Shown: positions 10,699 through 22,695 of the stretch, in pieces
Position numbering within the stretch: the stretch's first letter is position 1
Layout: each line of letters begins with the position of its first letter
Position numbers and translations under genes: made by a program
Notes under the pieces: generated by a model
Told to the model about the DNA's origin: nothing
Seen by the model: the letters and a program-made list of their open reading frames with translations, nothing else
Database searches by the model: none
Source: Talpa occidentalis
Lineage: Eukaryota; Chordata; Mammalia; Eulipotyphla; Talpidae
DNA: 64,000 bases
Direction: 5' to 3'
Assembly (NCBI RefSeq): GCF_014898055.3
Contig: NW_023602073.1
Span: 24,599,784-24,663,783 of the forward strand

Positions 10699-10949
10699 GT
10701 TTTTTTTTTAAATTTATTTTTACAAGAACTAGGATACAGGCCAGATGTGTGGGAGGGTGAGAGAATTCACCAGAGATAGAGCAGAGAGCAGAAAAGGCAG
10801 ACGGACTGCTGAGGGGAGCAGCAGGCAAGGCAGGAAAGGTCTGCCACGCCATGTGGGAATCTCCCCAGCTGGGAATCAAACCGGCACGGCAGAGGCTGCA
10901 GACACCTTCACAGAGCTGCACTCAACCCACTGCGCCACCAGGGAGGCCC
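10699..10949 (-). repeat. tRNA-derived SINE
   Basis: Tail T-run and AAATTTATTTTTAC at left, head GGCCTCCCTGGTGGCGCAGT at right. Confidence 0.9.
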
Positions 10950-10966
10950 TACAGCAAAGTTATTCT

Positions 10967-11015
10967 TATTTTTTTTTTAAATAAATTTTATTTTTATATT
11001 TCCCATATGCTGCAA
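10967..11015 (-). mobile_element. Short L1 3' tail fragment
   Basis: TTTAAATAAATTTTATTTTT and TATTTCCCATA match the reverse complement of the L1 3' terminus. Only a few dozen bases remain. Confidence 0.45.
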
Positions 11016-11917
11016 GAGGCCTTGATGCCCCAGCCAGATAAGACACTGGCAAGCAGCAAAGGTAAAGGGCCTCACACCGTGGGCTGAAGATTCCTTGTGC
11101 CTCACACCGTGGGGCTGAAGATCTAACATTCCTTCATTTTTTGTTCTTGGTCATAAAGAGAGACAAAATTTCCCAAAAATACATTAGGCTATAAATTATA
11201 TGTATCAGCAGACTGCAAGCAATTGACACAGAAAATTACCTGTTTAGAAATTAGTTACTATCCAATTCGGCCCAATTAACAAAGGGAGACAATTTATTGT
11301 ATATATCTGACAAGCAATCCAGCATAACAATTACAGTAAATCCTTCTTTTGTTTTTTCAGAAGTTTCCTTTTTATTTAGAAGTTTCTTAGGAAAGTTTTT
11401 AAATGAAGTTAACTGTGTTAAGAAGTTTGTAGGTAGAAAAAGTTCTGATAGCTGAGCAGCAGCTGGTCTCTGACTGAAGGCCATGTGAATAAAATAGTCT
11501 TTTGATGCTTAGGCTTTAGCTGATAGGGAAGCACTGGTGGCTATCCACTGTCTTAGATAATTGTCTAGCTGAAAAAATAAGTTTTAGTGTTAGGTCTGGT
11601 TTTTTATCTATTAACCTTGAAGGCTACAGTCTAGCTGGGACCCGTAGGAGCCAGTAGTCCATGGGAATAAAATACACTAATTGTTTCTGCTTTACACATG
11701 ACAATGTATTTTTTTTTTCTGCTTACTAAAAATTAATAAAGACCTGCTGAGTCTCTTGGCAGAAGATACTAGCACCTCACCAAGTGTCAGTGTCTCCTCA
11801 TTCTACCTCACCCCCTTCCCTTCAGCCCTTAAGTTTCAGCCCCTTACAGGTCGCCGAGGCCTTCTCATCCTTTCAGGAACCCCTGACACGACGTTTTGCC
11901 GGAGGCTGGTCCCCAGC
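11016..11917 (-). other. Possible ERV 3' remnant
   Basis: The minus strand has a polypurine run (about 11128-11142) followed by TGTTAGATCTTCAGCCCCAC. This is the layout of a polypurine tract plus LTR start. A 77-codon open frame at 11251-11484 (minus) lies upstream of it, where an env tail would be. No retroviral motif was recognised in the frame. The rest of the interval is unassigned. Confidence 0.25.
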
Positions 11918-14900
11918 ACCCATGCAATTGCAATCCCCTTATTTTGACCCCAATCCCTCCCCTCCTATCCCCCCACCTCCCATAGAGTGTCTAGGTTCAT
12001 AGTTGTTTGTTGATTTTGATTTTCACTTTCTTATAGTTATTCATTTTCCTGGTCCCTTATTTAAATTTTCTAGATTCCTGCTATGAGTGAGACCATCCGG
12101 TATTTTTCTTTTTCTTTCTGGCTTATTTCGCTCAGCATGATCCCTTCCAGTGCCATCCATGTTGCTGCAAATTGCATGTGTTTATCTTATTTGAATGTTG
12201 AGTAATATTCCATGGTGTATATGTACCACATCTTCTTGATCCAGTCATCTATTTTTGGGCATTTGGGTTGTTTCCAAAGCTTAGCTATTGTAAACAGTGC
12301 TGCTATAAACATAGGCGTGCAGGTGCTCTTTGGAATTGATGTTTCTGTGTCCTTTGGGTAAATACCTAGGAGTGAAATTGCTGAATCATATGGAAGCTCT
12401 ATGTTTAGTAGGTCCAGAAATCTCCACACAGCTCTCCATAGTGGTTGGAACAGTTTGCACTCCCACCAACAGTGCAGAAGAGTTCCTTTTTCTTCACATC
12501 CTCGCCAACATTTGTTGTTGCTAGTTTTTTTAATATGTGCCATTCTCACTGGTGTAAGATGGTATCTCATGGTAGTTTTGATTTGCATTTCCCTCATTAC
12601 AAGTGATGTTGAACATTTTTTCATATGCCTGTTGGCCATTCGCATTTCCTCTTCAGAGAAGTTTCTTTTTAGCTCTTCTGCCCATTTTTTGACAGGATTA
12701 TTTTCTTTGGTGTTGTTGAGTCTCATCAGCTCTTTGCAGATTTTTGTGATCAGTCCTTTATCATTAGTGTTGTGTGCAAAAATGTTCTCCCAGTTGGTGG
12801 GGTTTCTCTTTGTTTTTGTTATTGTCTCTTTTGCTGTGCAGAAGCTCTTTAATTTGATGTAGTCCCAGCTGTTTATCTTTGCCTTCACTATCACTGCTTT
12901 GGGTGATGTGTCTGTAAAGATGTCTTTGATGTGCATATCATGTAGTGTTTCGCCTATATTTCCTTCTATGTATTTTATGGTTTCAGGTCTTATGTCTAGT
13001 TCTTTAATCCATTTTGAGTTGATTTTTGTGTATGGTGTGAGGTAGTGGTCAAGCTTCATTCTTTTGCTTGTAGCGACCCAGTTTTCCCAGCACCATTTAT
13101 TGAACAAACTTTCTTTGCTCCAATGCATAGTCTTTGCTCCTTTGCCAAAGATTAGTTGACCATAAATCTGTGGGTTTATTTCTGGATTTTCTATTCAATT
13201 CCATTGGTCTGTGTGTCTGTTCTTGTGCCAATACCATGCAGTTTTAATGATTATGGCTTTGTAGTATAGTTTGAAGTCTGAGAGTGTGATGCCTCCATTC
13301 CCTTCTTTTTTTTTCAGGAGAGCTTTGGCTATTCGGGGTTTTTTGTGATTCCATATGAGTTTCATCAATAATTGTTCTATTTCTTTGAAGAATGACATTG
13401 AAATTTTTATTGGAATAGCATTGAATCTGTATATTGCTTTTGGAAGGATGGCCATTTTAATAATGTTTATTCTTCCAATCCATGAGCAGGGGATGTCTTT
13501 CCATTTCTTTGTGTCTTCTTCTATTTCTTTTAACAGTGTTTTACAGTTTTCTTTGTATAGGTCCTTTACCTCTTTTGTTAGATTTATTCCCAAGTATTTG
13601 ATTTTTTTTGTTTCAATAATAAAAGGGATGGTTTTTTTTATTTCTTCTTCAGATTTATTGTTTGTGTATAGGAAGGCTACTGACTTTTGTGTGTTGATTT
13701 TGTATCCTGCCACTTTGCTGAACTGATTGATGAGTTGAATTAGTTTTTCTGTGGAGTTTTTGGGGTTCTTTATGTATATTATCATATCATCTGCAAATAG
13801 TGATAGTTTGACTTCTTCTTTTCCTATTTGGATTCCTTGGATGTCTTTCTCTTGTCTTATTGCTCTGGCTAGGATTTCCAGTATTATATTGAAAAGCAGT
13901 GGTGAGAGTGGACATTCCTGTCTTGTTCCCAATCTTAATGGAAATGCTTTCAGCTTTTCACCATTGAGAATGATACTGGCTGTTGGCTTGTCATATATGG
14001 CCTTTATGATGTTGAATTATGTTCCTTGTATCCCGAGAATTTCAAGGGCTTTTATCATGAATGGGTGTTGCACTTTGTCGAAAGCTTTCTCAGCATCTAT
14101 TGATATTATCATATGGTTTTTATATTTCTTTTTGTTGATGTGTTGGATAACGTTGATTGATTTTTGGATGTTGAACCATCGTGTCCCTGGAATGAATCCT
14201 ACTTGGTCGTGGTGAATTATCTTATGGATACATTGTTGGATTCTGATAGCTAAAATTTTATTGAAGATTTTTGCATCATTGTTCATTAGGGAGATTGGCC
14301 TGTAGTTTTCTTTTTTTGTGTTGTCCTTGTTTGGTTTTGGTATAAGTGTAATGTTGGCTTCATAGAACGTGTTTGGTATTGTCCCTTCCTTCTCAATTTT
14401 TTGGAAGAGTTTGTGAAGGATAGGCACTAATTTGTTTCTGAACGTTTGGTAGAATTCATTTATAAATCTATCAGGTCCTGGGATTTTGTTTTTGGGGAGG
14501 TTTTTGATGACCATTTCAATTTCACTGCTTGTAATTGGTCTGTTTAGGTGTTCTATTTCTTCTTTATCTAGTTTTGGGTGATTGTAGAGTTGTAGGAATT
14601 TGTCCATCTCCTCTACATTGTTGAACTTGTTTCCATATAACTGTTCATAGTAGTTTCTGATTATTCATTTGATTTCTGCTGTGTCTGTTGTGATTTCTCC
14701 TCTTTCATTTATGATCCTGTTTATTTGTGTTTTCTCCCTTTTTTCCTTTGTGAGCTTGGCTAGGGGTTTTTCTATTTTATTTATTTTTTTGAAGAACCAG
14801 CTCTTGGTTTCATTGATCTTTTGGATTGATTTTTCAGTTTCAATTTCATTTAATTCTCCTTTGGTTTTTATTATTTCTTTTCTCCTACTGGTTTTGGGGG

Positions 14901-16283
14901 TTTTTTTGTTGTTCTTTTTCTAGATCTTTGAGCTTCGAGATTAGGTTGTTTCTTTGAGTTCTTTCTTGTTTCTTGATGTGAGCCTCTATTGCTATATATT
15001 TTCCTCTTATTACTGCTTTTGCTGCATCCCATACATTTAGGAAATTGGTGTCCTCCTTGTCATTCAATTCAAAGAAATTTTTAATTTCTTCTTTGATCTC
15101 CTCATTAGTCCAGTGGTCTTCCAGCAGTGTGGTTTTCAATCTCCATGAGGCAGGAGATTTCCTTGCCTTCTTTTTATGGTTTATTTCTAGTTTGGTGCCT
15201 TCATGGTCAGAAAAGATAGTTGGTATGATTTCAATCTTGGTAAATCTGTTGATGTTTGTCTTGGGTCCTAGTATGTGATCAATCCTAGAGAATGATCCGT
15301 GTGCACTTGAGAAAATGTGTACTGAGATTTTTTGGGGTTTAGTGTACTATAGATGTCTGTTAAGCCCAAGTGCTCTAGATCCTTATTTAGAGCTTTAGTG
15401 TCTTTACTTATTTTTTGTCTCCTTGATCTAGCCATTGTTGATAGTGGTGTGTTGAAGTCTCCCACTACGTATGTGTTTTCTCTGATGTCTGTTTTCAAAG
15501 ATGATAATGGTTGTCTGATATATTTTGGTGCTCCTTGAGTGTTATTTCTTCTTGAAGTATTGTCCCCTTGATCATAATGTAGTGACCATTGTGGTCTCTT
15601 TTTACCTTTTTGGGTTTGAAATCTGTTTTATCTGATATAAGTATAGCTGTTCCTGCTTTCTTTTTTGGTCCACTTGCTTGTAGGATTGTTTTCCGTCCTT
15701 AAACTTTGAGTCTACTTTTATCTTTTGTAGCTAAATATGGTTCCTGGAGACAGCAAAAGGTTGGGTTTTGTTTCTTGATCCAGCCTGTGACTCTGTGTCT
15801 TTTTATTGAAGAGTTTAGTCCATTTACATTTAGAGTTAATATTGATATGTTAGCATCTGTATTTGCCATTGTGTTTGTCTTTCCTTTGATTTTATTTATT
15901 TATTCTTTTAATAACTTATTTTTTTTGGCCTTCTTTCGTTGTTATTCATCCCTCTGAGGTTCTGGCTTTAGGACTCCTTGTAGTATTTTTTGGATGGGGG
16001 TTCAGTCGTAATGAAATTCCAGAGTTTCTGTTTGTCTGGGAAGGTCCTTATTCTTTCTTCATAGAGGAAGGAGAGCTTTGCAGGATAGAGTATTCTTGGT
16101 TGGCATCTGTTTTCTTGGAGTCTGTTGACTATGTCCCTCCACTCTCTCCTTGCCGGTAGTGTTTCTTTGGAGAAGTCTGATGTCCGTCTGATTGGTTTTC
16201 CTTTGAATGTTATCTGTTTGTTCCCTCTTGTCAGCTTCATTATTTTTCCCTTGTCTTGGATTCTTGGGAGCTTTACTATTATG
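11918..16283 (-). mobile_element. 5'-truncated L1 (L1 part of U6-L1 chimera 2)
   Basis: Reading on the minus strand, this runs from late ORF1 through ORF2 to the 3' UTR. The ORF1 C-terminal frame is about 15968-16280. ORF2 pieces are at 15268-15498 (endonuclease end, [10 protein letters not shown]), 14885-15139, 14017-14607 (RT start, NKIPGPD), 13195-13932 (RT core with [15 protein letters not shown]) and 12187-13128 (C-terminal cysteine-rich region). Frames are split by stops and frameshifts, so it is inactive. The 3' end at about 11918 lacks the poly(A) tail. At the 5' end, ORF1 sequence is fused to U6. Confidence 0.93.
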
Positions 16284-16390
16284 AAAAATATGGACCGCTT
16301 CACGAATTTGCGCGTCATCCTTGCGCAAGGGCCATGCTAATCTTCTCTGTTTCGTTCCAATTTTAGTATATGTGCTGCTGAAGCAAACAC
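16284..16390 (-). pseudogene. U6 snRNA retrocopy (5' part of U6-L1 chimera 2)
   Basis: Full-length 107-nt U6 on the minus strand. It starts GTGTTTGCTTCAGCAGCACA, keeps AGATTAGCATGGCCC, and ends CCATATTTTTC joined to L1 CATAATAGTAAAGC. It is better preserved than chimera 1. It lies in the same orientation as the L1, directly at its 5' truncation point. Confidence 0.94.
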
Positions 16391-17950
16391 ACTCTCTGGG
16401 TTTTCAATTGTCTTCTATTTCTCTGAGTTTTGGTTTTGTTCCAGGACAATACTGTTTTGATTTCTATTGGCGTTTAACATTTTGAAGTCAGGAAGTGTGA
16501 TACTTACATTTTATTCTTTTCTCTCAAGATTTTTTTTAGCTATTTGGGACCTTCTGTGGGTTCATAAATATGGTAATTGTTCTGTTTCCTTACCAAAAAA
16601 AGTCCTTGGTATTTAGATAGGTATAACATAAATTTAAAATTTTCTCTGGGTAATAAGGCCATTTATGATAATTCTTCCCACCTAGGATCACAGGACATCT
16701 TTCTATTTCTTTGTGACTTTTATTTCCTTTAATAGAGTGTTATGATTTTCACTGTTTAGATCCTTCACCTCCTTCTTTACCTTTAATCATGGTATTTCAT
16801 TCTTTTTGGTGTGATTGTCCATGGAACTGTGTTCCTCACTGCCCTTTCTTTGACACATTGCTTGGGTATAGAAATGACACTTAATTTTGTGTATTGATTT
16901 TTGCATCTTGCACTTTATTGTATTCATTTATTATTTCTAGAAGTATTTTAGAGTCTTGTTTTCTCTGAGGATATTAACATGTAATCTGTGAATAGTGGCA
17001 GTTACACTTTTTCTTTTCCAATTTGGATTCTTTCTTTGTCTATGTCTTATGTAATTGCTTCACCAAGGATTCCGAAACTGTGCTGAATAACAGTGGTGTA
17101 GTGGACTTCCTGATCTTGCTTCTGATATTAGTGGGAATGCTCTCAGCTTTTCACCATTGAGTGTGATGTTGGCTAGGGGATTGTCATATTCAGTTTTTTA
17201 TTGTCATATTTATTGTCATATTCAGCTCCATTTATTGTCTTTTTTTTCTTAAGATTCATTTATTTATGCATGCAAGAACTAGGGTATAGGCCAGAGGTGT
17301 GGGGGGGTGAGAGGATTCAACAGAGACAGAGTGGGGGAACAGAACAGGCAGATTGACGGAAATACACTGCTGAGGGGAGCAGTGGGTGAGCCAGGAGCAC
17401 AGCAGTGGGCTGTGCCACGTGGGTAGCTCCCTGGCTGGGGATTGAATTCATGCTGCAGTGGCTGTGGATAGCTTCATAGGGTGGCATCTTAACCCCTTGC
17501 ACCACCAGGGAGGCCCCCATTTATTGTCAATTTTTGAGAGTTTTTATCATAGTTTTTATCATTCAACTCTTGCTGAATGATCTTTCTGCATCTTTTGAGA
17601 AATGATCATGTGGTTTGTGTCTTTGTTGTTCATCTAGTTGATGACATTAATTGACTTGCATAAGTTTGTCCTGCTTTTCATCTCTAGGATGAAGCCTACT
17701 TGATCATGGTGGATGATTCTCTCATACATTGCTGTATTTAGTTTGCTAGGCTTTTGTTGATGATTTTTGCTTCTGTGTTCATTGGAGATGTTGGTATATT
17801 TTGCCCTGTGTGCTGTCTTTGTTTTGGGGATCAGGGTAATGTTGTAGAAGGTATTGGGGAGTTTACTCCATCTGCAGGTTTTGGTGGATGTAAATATCTT
17901 TGTGTTAGCTTCTGTCATGGTCTCTCTTGATGATTTCTTTTCTATTTCCC
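16391..17950 (-). mobile_element. Old L1 ORF2 fragment
   Basis: Strongly diverged minus-strand ORF2 (the RT-core region 16990-17160 corresponds to 13790-13985). Many indels; the frame at 17634-17918 retains RT-like words (HHDQVGFI). A SINE interrupts it at 17240-17516. It is the host sequence into which the U6-L1 chimera inserted. Confidence 0.75.
17240..17516 (-). repeat. tRNA-derived SINE
   Basis: Flanked by CCATTTATTGTC on both sides (about 17228-17239 and 17518-17529), a clear target-site duplication. Confidence 0.93.
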
Positions 17951-18907
17951 TGAGTGGTTTATTTCTTCTGCTCCTGAATGTAGCTAATCCATGTGCTCAG
18001 TTCTAGTCTCCTTCCATCTGCAATTCTCCTGACTGAGTGAATCAACTATGCTTTGCCAGTTCTACCAATTACTCTTGAGCTTGGAACTGCTGCCCAATCC
18101 ATGTAGCACTGGCTCAACTCCCACTTGAATGTGGTCTTGTAGCTATCCAGATATCCAGATGGCACCTGCAGCTCATGCAAAATGAAAACCTCATCCTGTG
18201 TTGTGCCCTCACATGTGGAATTAGATCCTTTTCAGCCCATGTCTCAAACCACCAGGATGGGATTTCTAGATTCCAGGACCCAGAAATTGTTCAGCATGGG
18301 AAAGAATGTTCTTTGACATGGGAGTGGAAAACTGAGGTTGCATTCTCTTGGTTGTGGAATCAAGAGTTGCAGGTTGGGGGCTCATACCTTGGCAAGGAGT
18401 TTGAACTGTGCAGTTACACCTTCCTATGGGAGTCACTGGGAAGAAAGCAAAGGAATCAATGAAAGTATGATATAGCTAAGACTAACATACTCGATAAAAA
18501 CTTGAGCTGCTATGAATTAAGCAGAAACAGGTACCAAGGAGTGCAGTGAGAATCCTAAGAGTGTTGATCTCAGAAGGATGTTGAAAAGCCCTTTAACAAT
18601 GATGGCAACAGGCTGGATCACAGAAATTTTGTCCCTTCAATCAGCAAGGGAAAGTTGGACAGAATGATGAGGCAGAGTTTGCTGCATGTGTTGTGATTCC
18701 GAACAGCACGTGATACAACATTTAAATAATTGACAGAAAGGTCTCTTCCTGCCATGAAGGGAACTATAAGCCTTTGAAATATCTACAGATGACTGTAGCC
18801 AGTAGCCAGAATTAAAAACTAAGGAAATTTCTATGTGGGTTCCAATTCTGATTTTCTGGTCTTCTGCCTTTCCTTTTTAGTGAATTGAACTATGATTTTT
18901 TCAAATT
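17951..18907. other. Unassigned interval
   Basis: A 95-codon plus-strand frame at 18175-18462 shows no recognised domain. Around 18570-18640 the words GATGTTGAAAAGCCCTTTAA resemble a decayed zinc-finger linker, but no Cys/His pattern remains. Confidence 0.3.
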
Positions 18908-19006
18908 TGTGGGTCAGCTCCCTGGCCAGGAATAGAACTTGAGCTGCAGTGACTGCCAAAAACTTCATAGCACTAAGACTTAATCCCTTGCAACACCAAA
19001 GAGGCC
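18908..19006 (-). repeat. SINE head fragment
   Basis: Only the tRNA-like half is left: GGGCCTCTTTGGTGTTGCAA head and GTGGGTCAGCTCCCTGGCCA. Confidence 0.75.
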
Positions 19007-19295
19007 CAAATTTTAAATGGTTTTGATTGTATTTTGCAAAAAATAAGCTACACACTTTTTTTGTCCATTTGGTAATACCACCATTGGTAATAATGCTTTA
19101 CAATGTCTGTAAATTATAAAGCATTATCATCTAATGTATATACACATAACATCATTCTCTATGCTCATTTCCTTCTCCTTATATTTTACTGGTCTTTTTT
19201 GTCATAATGGGGATTACATAGCACATTGAAAAGCTATGACAGCTTTTTCTAAAAGAAAACAATACAAATTCAACTTCGTTAAAAAACTCGACTAA

Positions 19296-19567
19296 TAGCC
19301 TCTGTGGTGGCACAGGCAGTTGAGCACAGTGCTGTGAGGCAGTCTGCAGCCTCTGCAGTGCAAGTTTGATCCCGGCCGGCTCCAGAGATACCCACGTGGG
19401 CGGCAGACCCCTCCTTTCTCGCCCGCTGCTCCCCTCAGCAGTGTATTTCAGTCAGTCTGCCTATTCTGTTCCCCTCTCTGTCTTCTGGTGAATCCTCTTA
19501 CCCTCCCGCACATCTGGCCTGTGCCCTTGTTCTTGTTTGCATGAATAAATAAATCTTTAAAAAAAAC
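19296..19567 (+). repeat. tRNA-derived SINE
   Basis: Full copy with AGCCTCTGTGGTGGCACAGG head, GTTTGATCCCGGCCGG box and AATAAATAAATC tail. Confidence 0.92.
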
Positions 19568-20470
19568 ACTCAACGGTTTAACATTTCTATCCCTACTGCT
19601 ATCACAAACTATGTCTCATTATATTTGTATTCTACAACATAGTCCCATGATTTTTTCTTGGTGCCATCTTTCCAAATTCTCACGCAGAAATAATATTTCT
19701 ACTGTTGCATTATATCATGCAGTTTTCTGTATTTGCTATGTATTTACCTTTCCCTAAGGACATTACTTTTCATAAGCATTTGTGTTGCTGTCACCTGTTT
19801 TAACATCATGCTGGTGTTCTTTATTTGGTATTAATTTTATATATTAAATATTTAAAGTAATTTGTCTTGTGTGCTATAATAAGTGGGGTAATTATTACTT
19901 GCTGTCTTCCACCCATATCTTTTCAAAACAACCAGGTCTCCATGCCACAGTAAATAATGTGGCAAAGCCTTTAATAATATTTCAGATCTTACTCATAAAT
20001 TTCATACTGTGAAGAAAGTTTGCAAATATGAATAATGTGGCCTTTAACTACAAGTACAGTCTTAGTCTACATTAGATAATTCACATCAGAAAGAAGTGCT
20101 AAAATTGTGAAGTCAATTTTTTACTTCAGTGTGTTTAACCAGAAGTCCAGAAGTTTAACCACAAGTGCAATGTGTTTAGCTAGAAGTCAAATCATTGTAA
20201 ACTTACCTACAAATGCAAAGAGGTAAGTGGTTTGTCCAAATATATATTTTGAAACCCCCAGATTTTCATACTGGAAACGTTAAAGAAACAAAAATAGGAG
20301 AAATTAATTTATAGTGAAATTTAAATACAAATTAAGACATTGCATTACAGTAGGATGTTAGTAACACTTGTCAGACATTACCTTAAATCAGAATATTGCT
20401 TTGGAGCATAAACCAACATTGAAACACTAAATATTATAATTTAAAAGTTCAAGACAATGGTTTGGGGACA
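19568..20470 (+). pseudogene. Decayed C2H2 zinc-finger gene end (copy 2, left duplication arm)
   Basis: Upstream sequence 19568-19880 is the inverted counterpart of about 39010-39320. At about 19925-19950 the start of the terminal exon is recognisable (AACCAGGTCTCCATGCCACAG). It jumps straight to the last fingers (TGTGGCAAAGCCTTTAA at 19970) through a large internal deletion. Frameshifts and a lost Cys destroy the fingers. The 3' untranslated part matches copy 1 and the inverted copy at 36.7-37.8 kb. It is clearly non-functional. Confidence 0.7.
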
Positions 20471-20760
20471 GGTATAGTTATTTTCTATGTCCTTTTTTAT
20501 CAACCATATTTGAGATATGAGTGTAATTCAGCACTAAATCACTTCATTTTGTGGTTTTCTCCTCATATGTACGTAAAGTCATGTGTTTGATTTTTGCTGC
20601 CTCAGACATTTAAGGGACCATCCTCTAGTTGATGGATTGATTCACATCTAACTTGCTCAGGCAAATTTAGGGCGGTGTCATATACCATGTAAGAAGGATA
20701 TTAAATGGATATGCTGTTTGTGGTTGGCTCAAAAGATCGATCTAAAAATCACAAAGAAGA
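20471..20760. other. Unassigned spacer
   Basis: No recognisable element; AT-rich. Confidence 0.4.
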
Positions 20761-21236
20761 GGGCCTCCTCTGGTGGCCCAGCGGTTGAGCGCTGGGCTGC
20801 GAAGCTTCCCGCAGCCTCTGCAGCGCCAGTTCGATCCCGGTTTGATCCCCGGCCACCAGCGAGGGTCCCACATGGTGCGGCAGACCTCTCCCGCAGCAGT
20901 GTATTTCATCGGTCTGCCTGTTCTGTTCCACACTCTGGCTCTGGTGAATTCCCTCACCCTCCCGTGCTTCTGGCTGTATCCAGTGTTTGAGCCCCACGCA
21001 GTAAAGCTGTCCGCAGCCTCTGCAGCACGTGTTCATTCCTGGCAGGGCCAGTGAGAATCCCACATGGCGAAGCAGACCTCTCCTGTCACACCCGCGGCTC
21101 CCCTCAGCATTGTATTTCGGCCCATCTGCCTGTTCTGCTCCCTGCTCTGTCTCTGGTGAATCCTCTCACCCTCCGTGCCTCTGGCCTGTATCCCAGTTCT
21201 TGTATAAAAATAAATAAATCTTAAAAAAAAAAAAAG
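20761..21236 (+). repeat. Dimeric SINE
   Basis: Two SINE units share one tail. Unit 1 (20761-about 20985) lacks its A-rich tail. Unit 2 (about 20995-21236) lacks its tRNA-like head but keeps the body and AAATAAATAAATC tail. The join may be unequal recombination or an RT template jump. Confidence 0.85.
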
Positions 21237-21354
21237 TATGTTGAACACTAACTCTGGGATCCTGGTATTCAGAAGAAAAAGAATGCTTACTAACTGCCTG
21301 CATCCTGAGTTTGATGAAAGTGCATACAGTGGTAATATGTGTGTTCCAGAAAGC

Positions 21355-21356
<2 letters not shown>

Positions 21357-21396
<40 letters not shown>
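21357..21396 (+). repeat. (GT)20 microsatellite
   Basis: Forty uninterrupted bases of alternating GT. Confidence 0.98.
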
Positions 21397-21398
<2 letters not shown>

Positions 21399-21849
21399 GG
21401 AAGCATTTCGTGATATTACTGGCTTGGGCAGCAGTGGCTTATTTTTAGAAGAGGCTGTTTGTACAAGGTGATTGGCAGGATGGAGGCACCCTCAATTTCA
21501 TTTTGGGAAAATCAGGATCATCCCAGCAGCTCCCACTGAGACCTTTTAAGAAATAGAATGAGGTGACTTTGGCTCAGCCCTGGTGGCCACCAGCCTACTC
21601 TGGACGAGCTTGCTGTGCACGGAGAGAATGGGGTCTACGGATATTGTCCCCTGCTGGTCTTACTGGCTATTAGGAAGGCAAAGTCTTAACACCAGAAATG
21701 CCTTTGTTGGAGTTTGATCAAGATGGCAGACCGGAAGAGTCTTCCAAGCTCCACCATCCTGAGGATGCAGCTCCCGAACTACAAAGGAAGGGGGAGTGTG
21801 AGGAAGGCAATTCAGAACCCAATCTGTGGGTACACAACAAGGTCCCCTC
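21397..21849. other. Unassigned interval
   Basis: The stretch after 21698 (GAGTTTGATCAAGATGGCAG) resembles an L1 or ERV 5' region containing a YY1-like AAGATGGC, but nothing else supports it. Confidence 0.25.
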
Positions 21850-22094
21850 CTTTAAAAAATTATTTTATATCTGCATACAAAACTGGGGGCTAGGCCAGAG
21901 GTGTGGGAGAAGGTGCGGGGGTGAAAGGATTCACGAGAGGCAGAGTGGGGAGCAGAAGTACTGAAATCCACTGCTGATGGGAGCAGCCGGGAGACAGGAG
22001 AGGTCGGCTGAGCCAGGTGGGTCAATTCCCCGTCTGGGATCGCACTCAGGCTGCAGAGGCTGAGACTTCAACCCCTGTGGCACCTGGGAGCCCC
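21850..22094 (-). repeat. tRNA-derived SINE, diverged
   Basis: Minus strand with GGGGCTCCCAGGTGCCACAG head and recognisable body. Confidence 0.8.
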
Positions 22095-22179
22095 TGTTTC
22101 TCATGCTGGCACTTTTCAGGGGCCCAAACCACCTGCCCCTTCTCCCTCAACCCTGCACTCTAGGCTGCAAAACACACCC

Positions 22180-22695
22180 CTAAAGACACCCCTCAGAAGT
22201 CGCCTCCAGACACGAAGTGTTTGGGGAAATGTAGTCTGTTGCGCCCATGCTGATCCCGCCTCGGGCTCTGGGGCGGGTCTTCCGGGTTTGCGCAGGTGCG
22301 GCCCCGCCCCCTCCTGTTTTGTCCAAGAGTTGTAGGTGGCCTTCGCATCTGGAGTTTGGGGTGAAACCGAGGATATGAGTGCGGGTGTGGGGAGAAGGGG
22401 GAGCCCGGGGGCTGCGGACACGGTAGAGGCGCGTCGGGTGAGGCCTGAGGCGGGGGAGGGGGGGGCCCCGGGGCCCTGGAACAGGCGCGCTGGAGGGTCC
22501 GCCCGGCGGGGGAGGCTCGGGCGTGCGGGTGGGAGTTGCGGGGACCCCGCCCTGGACACAAGGGAGTCCCTCCAGGTGACACCCCTGCATATTTTCAGGA
22601 GTTCTAAGTGTGATGGTGACGTTCAGTTGATTGTATTTCTCCTGGAATTTAAGGATTCCTCGCCAGCGCCATACCCTTTTAGAAACACTGTGTGG
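22180..22695 (+). promoter_or_regulatory. CpG-rich zinc-finger gene promoter / first exon (left copy)
   Basis: GC-rich interval with many CpG. It carries GGGGAAATGTAGTC at 22223-22236, the reverse of the ZNF143/SBS-type ACTACAWTTCCC motif. The sequence 22330-22690 recurs inverted at 60190-60545, including the GTGCGGGTGTGGGGAGAAGG block and the TTTTCAGGAGTTCTAAGTGT block. Direction by analogy is rightward, towards the C2H2 remnant at 24.1 kb. A possible splice donor GGGTGAGGCC is near 22435. No TATA box; it looks like a housekeeping-type KZNF promoter. Confidence 0.55.

Noticed and set aside
12401..12862. 153-codon plus-strand open frame, seen again at 41550-42011 and 52711-53172
   Set aside because: It is the antisense of the L1 ORF2 C-terminal region and recurs only because the L1 recurs. 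No independent protein features.
21716..21740. L1 5' UTR start from AAGATGGC
   Set aside because: Only a short match. No ORF1, no 5' UTR similarity to 43867 and no boundary.
22193..22582. Overlapping proline-rich frames of 129-172 codons over the CpG-rich segment
   Set aside because: GC-rich promoter DNA leaves long chance frames. The proline/arginine composition and conservation of DNA motifs rather than frame argue against coding.
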